Part shown: positions 6,985-16,783 of the stretch, one piece after another | How positions within the stretch are numbered: the first letter of the stretch is position 1 | Layout of the letters: every line of letters starts with the position of its first letter | Assembly: GCF_015024225.1 (NCBI RefSeq) | Contig: NZ_JACJGM010000001.1 | Location: 62,001-126,000 of the forward strand | DNA length: 64,000 nt | From: Nocardioides lijunqiniae | Lineage (GTDB): Bacteria > Actinomycetota > Actinomycetes > Propionibacteriales > Nocardioidaceae | Direction: 5' to 3' | Notes under the pieces: generated by a model | Seen by the model: the letters and a program-made list of their open reading frames with translations, nothing else | Database searches by the model: none | What the model was told of the DNA's origin: nothing | Made by a program: the position numbers and the translations under genes

Positions 6985-9330
6985 ATGGCCGGGATTCATC
7001 CCGCTGTCGTGGAGCTTTCCGGCGGCAACCTCGTCCTGGTCATCGTCGTCGCCCTCATCGCGCTCGGCGCGTTGGGCATGGCGTTCATGTTCCGCCAGGA
7101 AGTGCTTGCTGCCGGTGAAGGCACCGACAACATGAAGAACATCGCCCAGGCCATCCAGGAGGGCGCCAACGCCTACCTGACCCGGCAGTTCCGCACGCTC
7201 GCGATCTTCGCCGCCATCGCGTTCTTCGCGCTGCTGGCGCTGCCCGCGGACGACGTGGCGGTCCGCATCGGGCGGTCGATCTTCTTCCTCGCCGGGGCCG
7301 GCTTCTCGGCCGCGGTGGGCTACCTCGGCATGAACCTCGCCGTGCGTGCCAACCTCCGCGTCGCCGCCGCGGCCAACGAGCCCGGCGGGCGCGAGCCCGC
7401 CATGACGATCGGCCTGCGCACGGGCGCCATGGTGGGCATGCTCACCGTCGGCCTCGGGCTGCTCGGCGCCAGCGTCGTCGTCCTGCTCTTCAAGGACGAG
7501 GCCGCCCACGTGCTCGAGGGCTTCGGCTTCGGCGCCGCGCTGCTCGCCATGTTCATGCGCGTCGGCGGCGGCATCTTCACCAAGGCCGCCGACGTCGGCG
7601 CCGACCTGGTCGGCAAGGTCGAGCAGAACATCCCCGAGGACGACCCGCGCAACGCCGCAACCATCGCCGACAACGTCGGTGACAACGTCGGTGACTGCGC
7701 CGGCATGGCCGCCGACCTCTTCGAGTCGTACGCCGTCACGCTGGTCGCCGCGCTGATCCTCGGCTCGCAGGCCTTCGGCGACGCCGGCTTGGTCTACCCG
7801 CTGCTGATCCCCGCCATCGGCGCGCTGACCGCCGTCGCGGGCGTCTACCTCACCAAGCCCAAGGCCGGCGAGAACGGCCTGACGACCATCAACCGGGCGT
7901 TCTACATCACCGCCGGGGTCGCGGCGCTCGCCTCCGTGGTCCTGTCGTTCGTCTACCTCCCGGGCAGCTTCGCCGACTTCGACAACATCCAGGGCACCGA
8001 CATGGCCGGCGCCGAGGGCGACCCGCGCGTCATCGCCTCGCTCGCGGTCGTCATCGGCATCGTCATGGCCGCCGGCATCCTGGCCCTCACGGGCTACTTC
8101 ACCGGCACCGAGTACAAGCCGGTCAAGGACGTCGGCAAGACCTCGCTCACCGGCGCGGCCACCGTCATCCTGTCGGGCCTCTCGGTCGGCTTCGAGTCGG
8201 CCGTCTACACGACGCTCGTCATCGGGGCCGCGGTGTTCGGCGCCTACCTCCTCGGCGGCGCGACCCTCACGGTCTCGCTGTTCGCGGTCGCGCTCGCCGG
8301 CTGCGGCCTGCTGACCACGGTCGGCGTCATCGTCGCCATGGACACCTTCGGCCCGGTCTCCGACAACGCCCAGGGCGTCGCGGAGATGTCCGGCGACGTC
8401 AGCCCCGAGGGCGCCCAGATCCTCACCGAGCTCGACGCGGTCGGCAACACGACGAAGGCCATCACCAAGGGCATCGCCATCGCCACGGCGGTGCTCGCGG
8501 CCACGGCCCTCTTCGGCTCCTACGCGACCTCGGTCGCCGAGGCCGTCGAGGACGCCAACATCGCCAGCGACGAGTTCCTGAGCTTCCAGGTCTTCGACCC
8601 GGCGGTCCTGGTCGGCATCCTGCTCGGCGCGGCCGTGGTGTTCCTCTTCTCCGGCCTCGCGATCAACGCCGTGGCCCGGGCCGCCGGCGCGGTGGTCTAC
8701 GAGGTGCGCCGCCAGTTCCGCGAGATCCCCGGGATCATGGAGGGCACCGGCCGACCGGAGTACGGCAAGGTCGTCGACATCGTCACCAAGGACTCGCTGC
8801 GCGAGCTCGTGACGCCCGGCATCCTGGCGGTGCTCGCCCCGATCGCGGTGGGCTTCGGTCTCGGCGTGACGGCGCTGGCCGGCTTCCTGGCCGGTGCCAT
8901 CGGCACCGGCACGCTGATGGCGGTCTTCCTGGCCAACGCCGGTGGAGCCTGGGACAACGCCAAGAAGCTCGTCGAGGACGGCAACCACGGCGGCAAGGGC
9001 TCCTCGGCCCACGAGGCCACGATCATCGGCGACACCGTCGGCGACCCGTTCAAGGACACCGCCGGCCCGGCCATCAACCCGTTGATCAAGGTGATGAACC
9101 TGGTCTCGCTGCTGATCGCCAGCGCGGTGGTCTCCCTCAGCGTCGGTGAGGACCAGAACGACGCCGCCCGGATCGTGATCGCCCTGGTGGCGACCGCGAT
9201 CATCGTCGGCGCGGTCTACGTGTCCAAGCAGCGCGAGTCCGTGATGGGCGACGACGCCGGCACCCCGCCGACGGCGCCCCCCACCCAGCCGATCGTCACG
9301 GACCCCACCAGGCCCACGCCGACCGTCTGA
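6985..9330 (+). CDS. hppA: Membrane-bound proton-translocating pyrophosphatase
   Basis: A 781-residue, multi-helix (about 16 membrane segments) pump that couples pyrophosphate hydrolysis to ion export. The acidic substrate-binding motifs are complete: DVGADLVGKVEQNIPEDDPR, ATIADNVGDNVGDCAGMAAD and GDTVGDPFKDTAGPAINPL. At the position that distinguishes K+-dependent from K+-independent enzymes the sequence reads GNTTKAITKG. Lys in place of Ala marks the K+-independent, H+-pumping class (family knowledge). ATG 6985 follows AGGAGG with good spacing. A C-terminal Pro/Thr-rich tail (TPPTAPPTQP) extends beyond the usual end. Monocistronic, closed by a strong terminator. It recovers energy from biosynthetic pyrophosphate and maintains the proton gradient. 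Confidence 0.97.
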   Translation: MAGIHPAVVELSGGNLVLVIVVALIALGALGMAFMFRQEVLAAGEGTDNMKNIAQAIQEGANAYLTRQFRTLAIFAAIAFFALLALPADDVAVRIGRSIFFLAGAGFSAAVGYLGMNLAVRANLRVAAAANEPGGREPAMTIGLRTGAMVGMLTVGLGLLGASVVVLLFKDEAAHVLEGFGFGAALLAMFMRVGGGIFTKAADVGADLVGKVEQNIPEDDPRNAATIADNVGDNVGDCAGMAADLFESYAVTLVAALILGSQAFGDAGLVYPLLIPAIGALTAVAGVYLTKPKAGENGLTTINRAFYITAGVAALASVVLSFVYLPGSFADFDNIQGTDMAGAEGDPRVIASLAVVIGIVMAAGILALTGYFTGTEYKPVKDVGKTSLTGAATVILSGLSVGFESAVYTTLVIGAAVFGAYLLGGATLTVSLFAVALAGCGLLTTVGVIVAMDTFGPVSDNAQGVAEMSGDVSPEGAQILTELDAVGNTTKAITKGIAIATAVLAATALFGSYATSVAEAVEDANIASDEFLSFQVFDPAVLVGILLGAAVVFLFSGLAINAVARAAGAVVYEVRRQFREIPGIMEGTGRPEYGKVVDIVTKDSLRELVTPGILAVLAPIAVGFGLGVTALAGFLAGAIGTGTLMAVFLANAGGAWDNAKKLVEDGNHGGKGSSAHEATIIGDTVGDPFKDTAGPAINPLIKVMNLVSLLIASAVVSLSVGEDQNDAARIVIALVATAIIVGAVYVSKQRESVMGDDAGTPPTAPPTQPIVTDPTRPTPTV

Positions 9331-9352
9331 GACACCCGCAGCACCGCTCGTC

Positions 9353-9389
9353 CCGCTGACCCGCCCGAGACCCTCGGGCGGGTCAGCGG
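9353..9389 (+). terminator. Strong intrinsic terminator after hppA
   Basis: A perfect 17-bp stem (CCGCTGACCCGCCCGAG and its exact complement) with a 3-base loop (ACC), followed by CTTT, starts 23 bases after the hppA stop. It isolates hppA from the methyltransferase gene. Confidence 0.92.
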
Positions 9390-9439
9390 CTTTCCGAGCG
9401 CGTCGCCCACGGCTGCTCGGCGGGTGGAAGGATGCTCGG

Positions 9440-10903
9440 ATGCCGTCCTCCCTCGACTTCACCGCCCCGCTGCGCGACTCGCTCGAGCGGGCCGGCTTCA
9501 CCTACGACGGCGTCGCCGACCTGCTGGGACGCGAGGCGCACGACGCCCTCATGCGCAACGAGACGACCCCCGGCCGGCGGCGTACGACGGGCGGCAGCCC
9601 GGCCGAGACGCTGGTGCGCCTGTTCCTGCTGCAGGTGCCGGTGCCGCTGGCCGACGCCGAGCGGGCCCTGCCCGGCCAGGTCGACCGCCTGGCCGCCGAG
9701 GGCCTGCTCGCGCAGAGCGTGAGCGAGGTCGCGGCCCGCCTCGACATCCGCCCGTACGCCGCCGACGACACCGACCTGTGGGTCGTCAGCGACCTGACGC
9801 CCGGCCTGGACGGCGGACCGCAGCGCGTCGGCGCCGACCACGTGCTCGGCATCAGCGGCGCCTCGTCCTCGCTGGCGCAGCTCACGCTGCGCCGCCCCGT
9901 GGCCCGCTCGCTCGACCTCGGCACCGGCTGCGGCGTCCAGGCGCTGCACCTGGCCGGCCACAGCGACCGCGTGGTCGCCACCGACGTCAACGCCCGGGCG
10001 CTGCGCCTGACCCGCCTCAACGCCGCGCTCAACGGCGTCGCCGACCGGGTCGAGGTGCGCGACGGCTCCTACTTCGAGCCGGTGGCCGGGGAGCGCTTCG
10101 ACCTGATCGCCACCAACCCGCCGTTCGTGATCTCGCCCGGCACCGGCGAGCGCCTCGTCTACCGCGACTCCGGGCTGCCCGGCGACCGCGTCGTCGAGGA
10201 CATCGTCCGCGCGGCGCCGGACCACCTCACCGAGGGCGGCTGGTGCCAGGTCCTGGCCAACTGGGTGATCGCGCGCGACCAGCCCTGGGACGAGCGGCTC
10301 GCCGGCTGGCTGGCCGGCGACTGCGACGCGCTCGTGGTGCAGCGCGAGGTGCTCGACCCGGCGGCCTACGTCGAGCTGTGGCTCAAGGACGCCGGGCTGC
10401 ACGGCGCGCCCGACTACCTCGACCGCTACGACACCTGGCTGTCGTGGTTCGACGACCAGGGCGTCGAGGCGATCGGCTTCGGCTGGGTCAACCTGCGGGC
10501 GACGGGCGGCGGTGACGTGGTGACGGACATGCTCGAGTGGCCCTACGACGTCGAGCAGCCCATCGCCCCCGCCATCGGGGCCTGGGGCGAGACCGTGCGG
10601 GCGGACGTCGGCCTCGACAGCCTGCTGGTCACGCGCGAGGACGTGCGCCAGGAGACCGTCGGGCCGGTCGGCGTCGAGGACCCCGAGGCGATCGTGCTGC
10701 GCCAGCAGCGCGGCCTGCGCCGCGCGCGGCAGGCCGACACCGTCGAGGCCGCGCTGGTCGGCGCCTGCGACGGCGACCTCACGCTGGGCCAGATCCTCGA
10801 CGCCGTCGCCCAGCTGACCGGGGCCGACGCCGACCAGGTGCGCACGACGTACCTCCCCGTCGCGCGCGACCTGGTCCGCGAGGGCTTCCTCGACCTCGCG
10901 TGA
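9440..10903 (+). CDS. Class I SAM-dependent methyltransferase with flanking N- and C-terminal domains
   Basis: A 487-residue methyltransferase. Residues about 1-140 are an N-terminal helical domain (the DUF7059-like region in actinobacterial homologues, from memory). Residues about 150-330 form the Rossmann-type core with the SAM site SLDLGTGCGVQALHLAGHS, an acidic strand end VVATDVNARAL and the catalytic-type motif IATNPPFVISPG. NPPF is shared by enzymes methylating N in amide or amino groups (HemK/PrmC, N6-adenine and RlmF-like enzymes). The last 150 residues form a separate C-terminal domain. The substrate cannot be named; rRNA, tRNA or a protein glutamine are all possible. ATG 9440 has GGAAGGA upstream. 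Monocistronic, between the hppA terminator and a convergent DUF1330 gene. Confidence 0.88.
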   Translation: MPSSLDFTAPLRDSLERAGFTYDGVADLLGREAHDALMRNETTPGRRRTTGGSPAETLVRLFLLQVPVPLADAERALPGQVDRLAAEGLLAQSVSEVAARLDIRPYAADDTDLWVVSDLTPGLDGGPQRVGADHVLGISGASSSLAQLTLRRPVARSLDLGTGCGVQALHLAGHSDRVVATDVNARALRLTRLNAALNGVADRVEVRDGSYFEPVAGERFDLIATNPPFVISPGTGERLVYRDSGLPGDRVVEDIVRAAPDHLTEGGWCQVLANWVIARDQPWDERLAGWLAGDCDALVVQREVLDPAAYVELWLKDAGLHGAPDYLDRYDTWLSWFDDQGVEAIGFGWVNLRATGGGDVVTDMLEWPYDVEQPIAPAIGAWGETVRADVGLDSLLVTREDVRQETVGPVGVEDPEAIVLRQQRGLRRARQADTVEAALVGACDGDLTLGQILDAVAQLTGADADQVRTTYLPVARDLVREGFLDLA

Positions 10904-10919
10904 GGCCGCCGGCGCGACC

Positions 10920-11273
10920 TCACGCCTCCGCGAGGAGCTCGGCGAGCTTGTCGGTGGCCTGGTAGCCCGTCGGCACACCGTCGACGATGCAGGCGATGGA
11001 CTGCGAGTGCTCGACGCGCAGGGGGAGGATCTCCTGGTAGGCGGGGGAGTCGTACCACTGCTGCGCGGCGGCGCGGTCGGGGAACGCGATGACGACGAGG
11101 TCGCCGTCCCAGGTCCCCTCGATGCCGGTGACGGGTCCGCCGTGCACCAGGAAGCGTCCGCCGTACGGCGCGAGCGTGGCGTCGATCCGGCCGATGTAGT
11201 CGATGATCTCCGCGCCGAGGTCGACCTCGCGCAGGTAGGCGAGGGCGTAGGCGGGGACGGGGGTCGTGGTCAT
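10920..11273 (-). CDS. DUF1330 family protein
   Basis: A 117-residue ferredoxin-like alpha/beta barrel (dimeric alpha-beta barrel) protein. The start at 11273 is chosen because AAGGAG precedes ATG with good spacing; an upstream in-frame start (11348) adds a non-conserved stretch. Family features include AYALAYLREVDLGAEIIDYI, GGRFLVHGGPVTGIEGTWDG and VVIAFPDRAAAQQWYDSPAYQ, the conserved W(Y/F)xSPxYQ near the barrel edge. Molecular function of DUF1330 proteins is unknown. Divergent from an XRE regulator 110 bases away, which is its likely controller. Confidence 0.9.
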   Translation of the reverse strand: MTTTPVPAYALAYLREVDLGAEIIDYIGRIDATLAPYGGRFLVHGGPVTGIEGTWDGDLVVIAFPDRAAAQQWYDSPAYQEILPLRVEHSQSIACIVDGVPTGYQATDKLAELLAEA

Positions 11274-11383
11274 GTCGGGCTCCTTCGTCGGGATGGGAGG
11301 CCCACTCCACCGCGCGGCGCGACGCAGGTCGATGACCTCCGAGGTCATGGGCCCCGTGACGTCGCCTCGCTAGCGTGACGGCC

Positions 11384-12136
11384 ATGAGCGACTCCCCGGG
11401 CGGCCTGCTGCGCGAGTGGCGGCGGCGTCGCAACCTGTCCCAGATGGAGCTGGCCCACCGGTGCGGGGTCTCCACCCGCCACGTGAGCTTCATCGAGACC
11501 GGTCGGTCGCGGCCGACGAGCTCGATGATCCTGCGCCTGTGCGACCAGCTGGCCGTGCCGCTGCGCGAGCAGAACCACGTCCTGCTCGCCGGCGGCTACG
11601 CCCCGGCCCACCCGGAGCACGGCCTGGCCGACCCGCCGATGGCGGAGGTGGCGGCCGCCGTCGAGGGCATCCTCACCGCGCACCTGCCCTACCCCGCGCT
11701 CGTCGTGGACCCCGGCTGGGACCTGGTGAGCGCCAACGACGCGGTCTACGCGCTGCTCGACGGCGTCGCCGCGAGGCTGCTCGAGCCGCCCGTCAACGTC
11801 GTACGCCTGAGCCTGGAGCCCGACGGGCTGGCGCCCCGGATCCGCAACCTCGACGAGTGGCGCGCGCACCTGCTGGCGCGCCTGCGCCGCGAGTACGACG
11901 CCAGCCGCGACGAGCGGATCGCGACGCTGCTCGAGGACCTCGACGTGCCGGGGCCGGCACCCGTGGCCTCACCCGGACTCGTGGTCCCGCTCGTGCTTGC
12001 CACCGGTGACGCCGAGCTGCACCTGCTCTCGACGACGACCGTCTTCGGGACCCCGCGCGAGGTCACCCTGAGCGAGCTGGCGATCGAGGCGTTCTACCCC
12101 GCGGACGACGCGACCCGGCAGCTCCTCGCACGGTGA
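11384..12136 (+). CDS. XRE-family regulator with MmyB-like ligand-binding domain
   Basis: A 250-residue regulator. Residues about 5-65 are a Cro/C1 helix-turn-helix (LLREWRRRRNLSQMELAHRC, then GVSTRHVSFIETGRSRPTS). The rest matches the MmyB-like, PAS-like ligand-binding domain (YPALVVDPGWDLVSANDAVY; EPPVNVVRLSLEPDGL; WRAHLLARLRREY). In the MmyB family this domain binds a fatty-acid-like ligand, but the ligand here is unknown. ATG 11384 is preferred to GTG 11375, three codons upstream. The divergent DUF1330 gene is the obvious candidate target, an arrangement frequently seen for this family. Convergent with the repeat protein gene. Confidence 0.9.
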   Translation: MSDSPGGLLREWRRRRNLSQMELAHRCGVSTRHVSFIETGRSRPTSSMILRLCDQLAVPLREQNHVLLAGGYAPAHPEHGLADPPMAEVAAAVEGILTAHLPYPALVVDPGWDLVSANDAVYALLDGVAARLLEPPVNVVRLSLEPDGLAPRIRNLDEWRAHLLARLRREYDASRDERIATLLEDLDVPGPAPVASPGLVVPLVLATGDAELHLLSTTTVFGTPREVTLSELAIEAFYPADDATRQLLAR

Positions 12137-12172
12137 CGAGGGGCTGCCGGGTCGGCGCACGCCCAGGAGCGG

Positions 12173-15100
12173 TCAGAGCTTGATCTTCACGACCTTCTTG
12201 GAGCCCGCCACGGTGGCCGTGCCGGCGTAGACGATCGTCAGCTTGTGCTTGCCCTTCTTGAGCTTGAGCTTGATCACGACGACGCCCTTCTTCTTGGCGA
12301 CGATGACCCCCTTGCCCACGACCTTCTTGCCCTTGAGGACCGTGATCTTGCCGGTCGGCTTGGGCACGCCGGGCGCCTTGACGGTGACGGTGAACGTGCC
12401 CTTCCTGACCACGCCGCCGACGGTCGAGGCCGCCTTCGCCACGACGACCGCCCGGCTCGTGAAGACCGCCGAGGCGCGCATCCCGTCGGGGTCCTCGATG
12501 GTGATCCGGTAGGTCAGCCTCTTCGAGACCGCCGCGGCCGGGACGCGGAACTTCTGGCCGTAGTCGCCGTCGGAGTAGTCGTCGGCCGGCCTCCCGTCCA
12601 GGAACCACTCGATGATCGTCGAGTCGCGGTAGGCGGCGCCACCGAAGTTGGGGCTCCAGGTGCCGTAGGAGGTCGTGACGACCTGGCCGACGGCGACCCT
12701 GCCGGTCAGCGCCGGGGCCTTGACCAGCGTGGGCGCCGGCAGCTGCATCGCGACGTCCTCGATGACCCCGCCGGGGATCTCCAGGCCGGGGGCGGTGATG
12801 CTGCCGTTGGCGGCGACGGTCACGACGACCGGCTTCGACGGGTCGTCGAAGTTGATCAGGAACGCCGTCTGGAGGCCGGCCCTGCTGAACCTCAGCTGGT
12901 AGCGGCCGGCCTTGACCGGGACCTCGTACTCCCCGTCGGGCAGGCTCGCCCCGTCGGCGTCGACCCCGGTGGTGCCGGTGGCGGCGTTGGCGGCCGGGGT
13001 GCCCAGGACGGGCACCGCGGCGACGGTCACGCCGTTGAGCGGGTCGTAGGACCCGTTGGCGGCGTTGGACACCGTGCCCTTGAGGTCGAACGTCGTGTCC
13101 GAGGCGACGACGCTCATCTCGACGCTGGCGAGCGGGAGGGTCACGCCCTCGTCGTCGACCTGCACCTGGCCGCCGGTGCGGACCTTCACCTCCCTCGCGG
13201 TCGCGCCGCCGAAGAAGGTCTGCTTGTACGTCGGCGCCGCCACCACGTTGTCGGTGAACTGCAGCGTGTAGGTGCCGACCTTCAGCGACAGCGTGTAGTT
13301 GCCGACGGTGCCGACGGCGCTGCTGGTCGTGGTCGTGGCGACCGCGGTGGCCTCGCCCACGGGGAACGCCTGCACCGTGATCCCGCCGATGCCCGCCTGC
13401 GCCTCGGTGACGACCTTGCCGGTGACCGGGTGCGTGGTGGTGTTGGTGAGCACCTGCGCCTCGAGGCCGTCGGCGGGCACGGGGGACGTGACCGGGTCGG
13501 TCGTGCGCACGTACGTCATCGTCCCGTCGGCCGCGACGCGGACGACCGCCCGCTCGGTGCCCTCCTCGCCGTCGGGGTCGAGGTAGTAGGTCTTGGCGTA
13601 GCCGCCGGTGCCGGGCTTCTCGAAGCTCACCTGGTAGGTGCCCGGGACCAGGCCCAGCTCGAACTCGCCGTCGGCGCCGCTGGTCACCTGGTCGGACGCG
13701 CCGCTGCCCGCCTGCGGCTCCGCCCTGACGGTGACGCCGGGCAGGCCCTCGTAGTTGGCGTCGACGACGCTGCCGGGCAGCGGGTACTCGTCGGCCCCTG
13801 AGGCCGCGGTCATGACCGTGTCCTGGAGCCCGGTGATCTCGTCGCCGTCGACGTAGAGCCGGCCGGCCTGGCCCACCTGCACCGCGGTGCCGGTGGCGTC
13901 GGTGCTGCTGCCGTAGTAGCGCACCTTGTACGTCGTGGTGCCCACCGTCCCGCTGAACTTCAGGGTGTAGGTGCCGATCGGCAGCTGGGTCGTGTAGCGA
14001 CCGGTGCTGCTCGTCGTCAGCGAGGGCCCCACCGGCTCGTCCTCGCCGTCGCGGTAGACCGTCACCGAGATGCCCGGCAGCGCCGTGGTGCCGTCGGTGA
14101 CTTTGCCGCTGAGCTCGTAGCTCAGCCGGCCCGCCAGCGTGGTCGGCTCCAGGACGCGTCCGAGGACCTCGGTCCCGCCCACGTAGACCCGGCCGTTGGC
14201 GTCGACGGTGACCGTGACGGCGGTGTCGCCGTCGTGGGTGTAGGACGCCGCGTCGAAGGCGCTGCTCTGGGTGAAGGAGATGTCGTAGGAGCCCGGCTCG
14301 AGCGCCAGGTGGTAGGCCCCGGCCTCGCCGGGCTGACCCTGCGCGTCCTGGCCTGAGACCGCGCTCGCGTCCTGGTCCTCGGGCGTGGTGCCGGAGGACT
14401 CCGCGACGACGGCGATGCCGTCGATCGGCGCGTTGATGGCGTCCACGACCGAGCCGGTGACGTCGAACGTCGCGTCGGCCGGCACCGCGCGCACGGTCAC
14501 CGCCGGCAGGGTGGTGACCGTCTCGTCGGCGTAGGTGATGACGCCGTCCTGCCCGAGCTTGACCGGGCTGCCGGTCGGTCCCTCGCCGAGCCAGGTGACC
14601 TGGTAGGCGGTGCCGACCCCGTCCTCGTCGGTGAAGCGCAGCACGTAGGTGCCGATGCGCAGCGACGGGACGGTGTAGGCGCCCTGGGCGCCCGAGGTGA
14701 CGGCGGGCGCCGCGGGGGTGTCGGTCTCGCCGTCGAGGTAGGCCGTGACGGTGATGCCGGCCAGGCCGGCGCCGCCCTCGCCGACGACGGTGCCGGTGAG
14801 AGCGTGCTCGGCCTTGCTCACGAGCTCGAAGGGCTCGAGCAGGCCGCCCGTGATCTCCTGGCCGTCGACGCGGACGAGGCCGGTGTCGGTGACCTGGACC
14901 GTGGAGACGTCGCCGTCGTCGGAGAGCGTCTGGCCCTCGAACTCGTCGCCGCCCGCGACGGAGATCTCGTAGGTGCCGGCCTCGAGCAGCAGCCGGTAGC
15001 CGCCGCTGTCGCCGCTCGCCGGCTCGACCGCGGTCTCGGTGGTCTCGGCCTGGTCGGCGGGGGTGGGCGCGATCGGGTCGGCGCTGACCGTGAGTCCGTC

Positions 15101-16555
15101 GATGCCGTCGCCGTTCGCGTCGGTGACGAAGCCGCTGACGGCGTACGTCGCGTCGGCCGGAGGCAGCGCCATGGAGATCTGGGGGACGGCGGTGACGGTG
15201 GCGCTGGCGTAGGTCAGGACGCCGGCCTGGCCGACCTTGAACGGAGCGGGGGTCTCGCCGCCGAGCCAGGTCCGCACGTACGACGTGCCGTCGTCGACGC
15301 GGTCGGAGAACTCCAGGTCGTAGGTGCCGACCGGCAGCGTCAGCGCGTAGTTGCCGTCCTCGACGGTGAGGGTCTCCTTGACGACCTCCGACGGGTCGCC
15401 GGCGGGGTAGGCCCGCACGGTGATGCCTGCGAGGCCCGTGGAGCCGGCGGCGGTCACGACCCGCCCGGTCACGGAGTACGAGATGCTCTGCAGCACGGTG
15501 GCGTTGAGCCGGTTGTCGCTCAGCTCCTCGGCCGGGGTCACGGTGAGGGTGCCCGTGGCGCCGACGGTGACCGTGGCCGGCGTCGTGCCGCCGTCACCGG
15601 TGTAGGGCGTGGACGGGAAGCCGCTGCCGGAGAAGCTCACGCGGTAGTCGCCGGGGGGCACGTCGACGCTGTAGCCGCCCTCGGCGTCCGTCGTGCCGGT
15701 CACCGCGTCGCCGCCCGCGACGGGGGTGACGGCGACCTGAAGCCCGCTGATCGGGTCGTCGTTGGCGTCCAGCACCTCGCCCGCCACGGGGTAGACCGCG
15801 TCGGCGGGGACGGGCGCGAGCACGACCGTGCAGAGGCTGGCGCAGCCGGTCGCGGCGCCGTCGGCCAGCAGGGCGCCGGAGGCGTCGACCGTGATCTCGA
15901 CGGCGTCGCCGGGGCCGCCGTCGTAGGAAGTGGGGAGGTAGTCCTCGCCCGGGTCGGCGTAGTCGATCGTGTAGGTGCCGCTGGGCAGGTCCAGCGCGTA
16001 GACACCGGTGGCGTTGGTGATCGCGGTGTCGGTGTCGGCGTCGGGGTTGCTCACCGGGTGGGCGGCCACGGCGATGCCGGCCAGGGGGGCGTTGCCGGGG
16101 TTCGTCACGGCACCGCTGACCGGGTGCTTGGTGGTGGAGGTGAGGGCCACGTCGTCCAGCAGGTTGTCCTCGAGCGGCACGCCGCCCGCGGAGATGTCGC
16201 CCTGCGCGTCGACGACCAGGGTGACCCCGGCGCCGCCGCCGTAGCGGACGGTCTCGAAGCCCGCCTTGGCGTATCCCAGCCGGTAGCTGCCGGCCGTGAG
16301 GGTGAGGCCGTAGGCGCCGTCGGCGTCCGTGCTCGTCGTGGGTCCGGCCGTGGTGAAGCCCGGTGCCGGGTACGCCGTCACGGTCACGCCCGCGAGCGGC
16401 TCGCCACCGTCGTCCACGACGGTGCCCTCGGCGACGTTCGCCGCGGCGTGCGCGGGAGCGGCGCCCAGAAGCTGCGCGACCGGCAGGACGAGGAGCATCG
16501 CCAGCAGGGCGACGACGAGGCGGGACAGGCGCGACGGTGCGGCGCTGAGAGACAT
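12173..16555 (-). CDS. Large secreted protein with 11 carboxypeptidase-regulatory-like repeats
   Basis: A 1460-residue exported protein of unknown function. ATG 16555 (AGAGGA upstream) begins a Sec signal peptide (RLSRLVVALLAMLLVLPVAQ, cleavage near AHA/AAN). Eleven tandem beta-sandwich repeats of about 100-130 residues follow. Each opens with a pattern such as YPVAGEVLDANDDPISGLQV or HPVTGKVVTEAQAGIGGITV and contains a G.Y...L..G.Y.L.F core: CarboxypepD_reg-like/Cna-B-like modules. After them come an immunoglobulin-like segment (TSYGTWSPNFGG... IIEWFLDGRPADD) and a Lys-rich Ig-like end (KPTGKITVLKGKKVVGKG). No LPXTG sorting signal or C-terminal membrane helix is seen, so it is probably released or held non-covalently at the wall. 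Divergent from topA. The frame stays open antisense through topA, but the signal peptide fixes the true start. Confidence 0.88.
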   Translation of the reverse strand: MSLSAAPSRLSRLVVALLAMLLVLPVAQLLGAAPAHAAANVAEGTVVDDGGEPLAGVTVTAYPAPGFTTAGPTTSTDADGAYGLTLTAGSYRLGYAKAGFETVRYGGGAGVTLVVDAQGDISAGGVPLEDNLLDDVALTSTTKHPVSGAVTNPGNAPLAGIAVAAHPVSNPDADTDTAITNATGVYALDLPSGTYTIDYADPGEDYLPTSYDGGPGDAVEITVDASGALLADGAATGCASLCTVVLAPVPADAVYPVAGEVLDANDDPISGLQVAVTPVAGGDAVTGTTDAEGGYSVDVPPGDYRVSFSGSGFPSTPYTGDGGTTPATVTVGATGTLTVTPAEELSDNRLNATVLQSISYSVTGRVVTAAGSTGLAGITVRAYPAGDPSEVVKETLTVEDGNYALTLPVGTYDLEFSDRVDDGTSYVRTWLGGETPAPFKVGQAGVLTYASATVTAVPQISMALPPADATYAVSGFVTDANGDGIDGLTVSADPIAPTPADQAETTETAVEPASGDSGGYRLLLEAGTYEISVAGGDEFEGQTLSDDGDVSTVQVTDTGLVRVDGQEITGGLLEPFELVSKAEHALTGTVVGEGGAGLAGITVTAYLDGETDTPAAPAVTSGAQGAYTVPSLRIGTYVLRFTDEDGVGTAYQVTWLGEGPTGSPVKLGQDGVITYADETVTTLPAVTVRAVPADATFDVTGSVVDAINAPIDGIAVVAESSGTTPEDQDASAVSGQDAQGQPGEAGAYHLALEPGSYDISFTQSSAFDAASYTHDGDTAVTVTVDANGRVYVGGTEVLGRVLEPTTLAGRLSYELSGKVTDGTTALPGISVTVYRDGEDEPVGPSLTTSSTGRYTTQLPIGTYTLKFSGTVGTTTYKVRYYGSSTDATGTAVQVGQAGRLYVDGDEITGLQDTVMTAASGADEYPLPGSVVDANYEGLPGVTVRAEPQAGSGASDQVTSGADGEFELGLVPGTYQVSFEKPGTGGYAKTYYLDPDGEEGTERAVVRVAADGTMTYVRTTDPVTSPVPADGLEAQVLTNTTTHPVTGKVVTEAQAGIGGITVQAFPVGEATAVATTTTSSAVGTVGNYTLSLKVGTYTLQFTDNVVAAPTYKQTFFGGATAREVKVRTGGQVQVDDEGVTLPLASVEMSVVASDTTFDLKGTVSNAANGSYDPLNGVTVAAVPVLGTPAANAATGTTGVDADGASLPDGEYEVPVKAGRYQLRFSRAGLQTAFLINFDDPSKPVVVTVAANGSITAPGLEIPGGVIEDVAMQLPAPTLVKAPALTGRVAVGQVVTTSYGTWSPNFGGAAYRDSTIIEWFLDGRPADDYSDGDYGQKFRVPAAAVSKRLTYRITIEDPDGMRASAVFTSRAVVVAKAASTVGGVVRKGTFTVTVKAPGVPKPTGKITVLKGKKVVGKGVIVAKKKGVVVIKLKLKKGKHKLTIVYAGTATVAGSKKVVKIKL

Positions 16556-16783
16556 GGTGATCCTCTGGTGAGGGGCGACGGTGCTGCACGGGCTGCGGCA
16601 CCTGCCCGAAGAGGGAGCGCGCACCCTCGATAGTGACCTACCGGCGCACTCCGTGTGGGCGCTTCGCGCGAACTGCCGCGAGGCGTCGAGGGCGGCCGGA
16701 TCGGGGGCACGCGCTACCGTGACTGGCCGTGGGCCCCTCTCGGCTCTCGGAACGCACGGTGAACGCAGGAAGAAAGAGCAGCA

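Noticed and set aside
6880..9501. Long minus-strand open frame opposite hppA
   Set aside because: Asp/Gly/Arg-rich shadow of a highly conserved membrane protein gene.
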